Below are positions 1 through 64,000 of a DNA stretch of 64,000 bases, one piece after another (positions within the stretch are counted from its first letter, which is position 1; each line of letters begins with the position of its first letter). The position numbers and the translations under genes are program-made. The notes below the pieces were generated by a model that saw only the letters and a program-made list of their open reading frames with translations, was not told where the DNA came from and searched no databases. Source of the DNA: Paraspadella gotoi. Taxonomy: Eukaryota > Chaetognatha. The stretch covers positions 28,748,696 to 28,812,695 of the forward strand of contig CM119264.1 in NCBI GenBank assembly GCA_051294375.1. The letters are read 5' to 3'.

Positions 1-198
1 GGCCTACTGCAAAATTAAAAAACATAAAATTATTTTTTTTTACAAATTAATGTTCACTGATGTATATTGTTCATAATTACTTTAGAATTTTCGTATTTAA
101 CTTTCACTACGCCTTAATGTATAAAGTTTCTATGATTTAAGCTTTAATAATAGTAATCCGATGACTTTAATTTTGACAGAATTTGCTTGTGTAGGTTA

Positions 199-405
199 GT
201 GGAGATAAGGATTTAGATTTAAGACGGGAAGTGGTGATAAGGATTTAGATTTAAGTCAGGAAGTGGTGTTAAGGATTTAGATTTAAGTCAGGAAGTGGTG
301 TTAAGGATTTAGATTAAGTTGGGAAGTGGTGATAAGGATTTATATTTAAGTCGGGAAGTGGTGATAAGGATTTAGATTTAAGTCGGAAAGTGGTGATAAA
401 GCAAA
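199..405. repeat. 32-bp minisatellite
   Basis: About 6.5 units of GTGGTGATAAGGATTTAGAT plus TTAAGTCGGGAA, starting 20 bp beyond the donor of dynein exon 425-518. Confidence 0.85.
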
Positions 406-424
406 TAAATCCCCCAGAACTCAC

Positions 425-62545
<62,121 letters not shown>

Positions 62546-63598
62546 CTGGTTGCGGCGGGAGTGAGAATGGAAGGAGGGGGTGAGAGGGTGGGAAAGTGAG
62601 GCCAAAAGAATGAGAGAGGTGGGTTCGACCCGGGGGGGGGGTGAAGAGAGAACGATTAAAAATCGGTAGGATCGTGACAAATAGAAAACAAAAATGAGAT
62701 TGAAAGTCAACAAAATTTTATCGTGATTGATATATGATGTATAATTTTTGAATATAATTTAAAACATTTTTTTTTGTTTAACTTCCCCAAAAAACAATAA
62801 TTCCGTGTCGTAAAAAATGTGAAACCAAAAAATACTCATCACAACACTAAAAAAATAAAATTTTTAAGAATAAATATGTGTTCGTCCACAATATTATCAT
62901 TATGAAATACGAAAGTTGATTTTTGTACGATTACAAACAATATAGTCGTTACATAAAGTGAGCTCTTTAACATTGAACATGAGGCGTTTTGAAAATAGAA
63001 AAAGAAAACGAGAGAGATAGTCGCGGGGGGGGGGGCGGCGAAAAAAAATTTAGGGAAAAAAGAAAATTTTACGATAGATTGGCTGTTAAGTTTTTGTAGA
63101 GTTTTTAACCGACAAAATAAATAATTATAATGCTATTAAACGTGAATCATAAGTACTAAAAATAATAAATTTATACTCATTTCTCACACTGTTTGCATAT
63201 TTACGACTATGACGTCCTTTCGGAGATTTTATGATTTTTAATCTTTCTAATTCTAGTTTCGGCTCTTTTCATAAATATTTAATGTCGTCAAACTCAACTA
63301 TTATCACATGATTTCATTAACCTCAACTTACTTTTTTATTCATTTCTTTAAAATCATTCCTTTTTTTTATTCAAAATAAACTTCGTAGCTAAAGATTATC
63401 GTTTTTTTTTATTACCTTTTGAAATAATACAGAAAATGTCTCGAGTCGAACTTCGATCGTTGCTCTTATGTTCGACCCATGGGAAAAAATCAACCAATAG
63501 TAAATCAGCTTTGATATTAGCACAGCCAATGGGGAATGAAGACAGAACCGACTTCGCACTTCAATTTAAATTGACTTTAAAACTCACAACTCTCACGT
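62546..63598. other. No gene seen between the first visible dynein exon and the tRNA
   Basis: AT-rich, presumably intron of the dynein gene, because 62284-62545 begins with a splice acceptor. No tail exon is recognisable here. Confidence 0.6.
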
Positions 63599-63670
63599 GG
63601 GGATATAGCTCAGTGGTAGAGCATTCGACTGCAGATCGAGAGGTCCCCGGTTCAAACCCGGGTGTCCCCT
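63599..63670 (+). tRNA. tRNA-Cys (anticodon GCA)
   Basis: A full 72-nt cloverleaf. The acceptor stem GGGGATA pairs with TGTCCCC, the D arm is GCTCAGTGGTAGAGC (A box) and the anticodon loop is CTGCAGA with GCA in the centre. The T arm CCCGGTTCAAACCCGGG contains the B box GGTTCAAACC, and the discriminator base is T (U73), as expected for tRNA-Cys. No intron. A T-rich stretch (TTCTTTTT) immediately downstream can serve as the RNA polymerase III terminator. Confidence 0.97.
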
Positions 63671-63704
63671 TTCTTTTTGCGATGACATTTCCTAATTTTT
63701 CTTA

Positions 63705-64000
63705 GCCATGTCCTTACCTATATCTTGACCTTGTGTCATGTCTTTTTCAAATCCTTTTTAACCTTGTTCTTGCCCTAATTCTCACCTTGTGCCATGTCTT
63801 TTCCAATCATTCTTAACCATGTCCTTGCCCATTTCCCCACCTTTTGCAATGTCTTTTCTAACTTCTTCTTAACCATGACCGAGCCCATATATTCACCTTG
63901 TGCCGTGTCTTTTCCAAATCATTCTTCACCATGTCCTTGCTTTAAATTTTACCTTGTGCCATGTCTTTTCCAAGTCCTTCTTAACCATGTCCTTGCCCAT
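63705..64000 (+). repeat. About 60-bp minisatellite after the tRNA-Cys
   Basis: About five units with the core CTTGTGCCATGTCTTTTCCA and TTCTTAACCATGTCCTTGCC, running to the window edge. No coding potential seen. Confidence 0.8.

Overview
This is a eukaryotic genomic window. It has introns with GT-AG borders, RNA polymerase III-derived SINEs, several small inverted-repeat transposon families and very many microsatellites. A motile-cilium gene, animal-type repeats and an animal-like tRNA-Cys point to an invertebrate animal, but I cannot name the clade. The assembly looks hybrid: twelve N gaps, plus a 10 kb stretch with dense single-base indels.

One gene dominates. A heavy chain of axonemal dynein, most like the single-headed inner-arm DNAH group, runs on the minus strand from 62.5 kb (tail) to 0.4 kb (start of AAA4) and is cut by both window edges. 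I placed 56 exons by reading splice borders and checking phases. From high to low coordinates they encode the tail (62.5-33 kb), the linker (33-28.7 kb), AAA1 (28.4-15 kb), AAA2 (14.5-9 kb), AAA3 (8.4-1.4 kb) and the start of AAA4. At least two AAA2 exons fall in gaps, and two AAA3 junctions do not keep frame.

Two dynein introns host genes on the opposite strand. The roughly 11 kb intron at 15.0-26.0 kb holds a ten-exon plus-strand gene (17.4-24.6 kb) for a protein with one clear membrane segment and a long low-complexity tail. The roughly 4 kb intron at 55.9-59.9 kb holds two tandem three-exon paralogues (56.8-57.5 and 58.0-59.4 kb) of a small membrane protein I do not recognise. A tRNA-Cys(GCA) lies at 63.6 kb, beyond the last visible dynein exon.

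The segment at 38.2-48.45 kb is an indel-rich second copy of both flanks (33.6-38.2 and 48.46-51.8 kb), best read as an untrimmed gap-filling long read. Dynein exons there are therefore false duplicates, except one exon complete only in that read. The noisy copy also carries a 2.36 kb hAT-like insertion, with an 8-bp target duplication, that the clean copy lacks.

Other structure includes a transposon family whose interior is built of TTAGGG-like repeats and has grown into a 12-bp satellite. A short palindrome followed by an octamer-like motif recurs at six loci. Two dynein exons have their 3' end and splice donor repeated in tandem inside the following intron.
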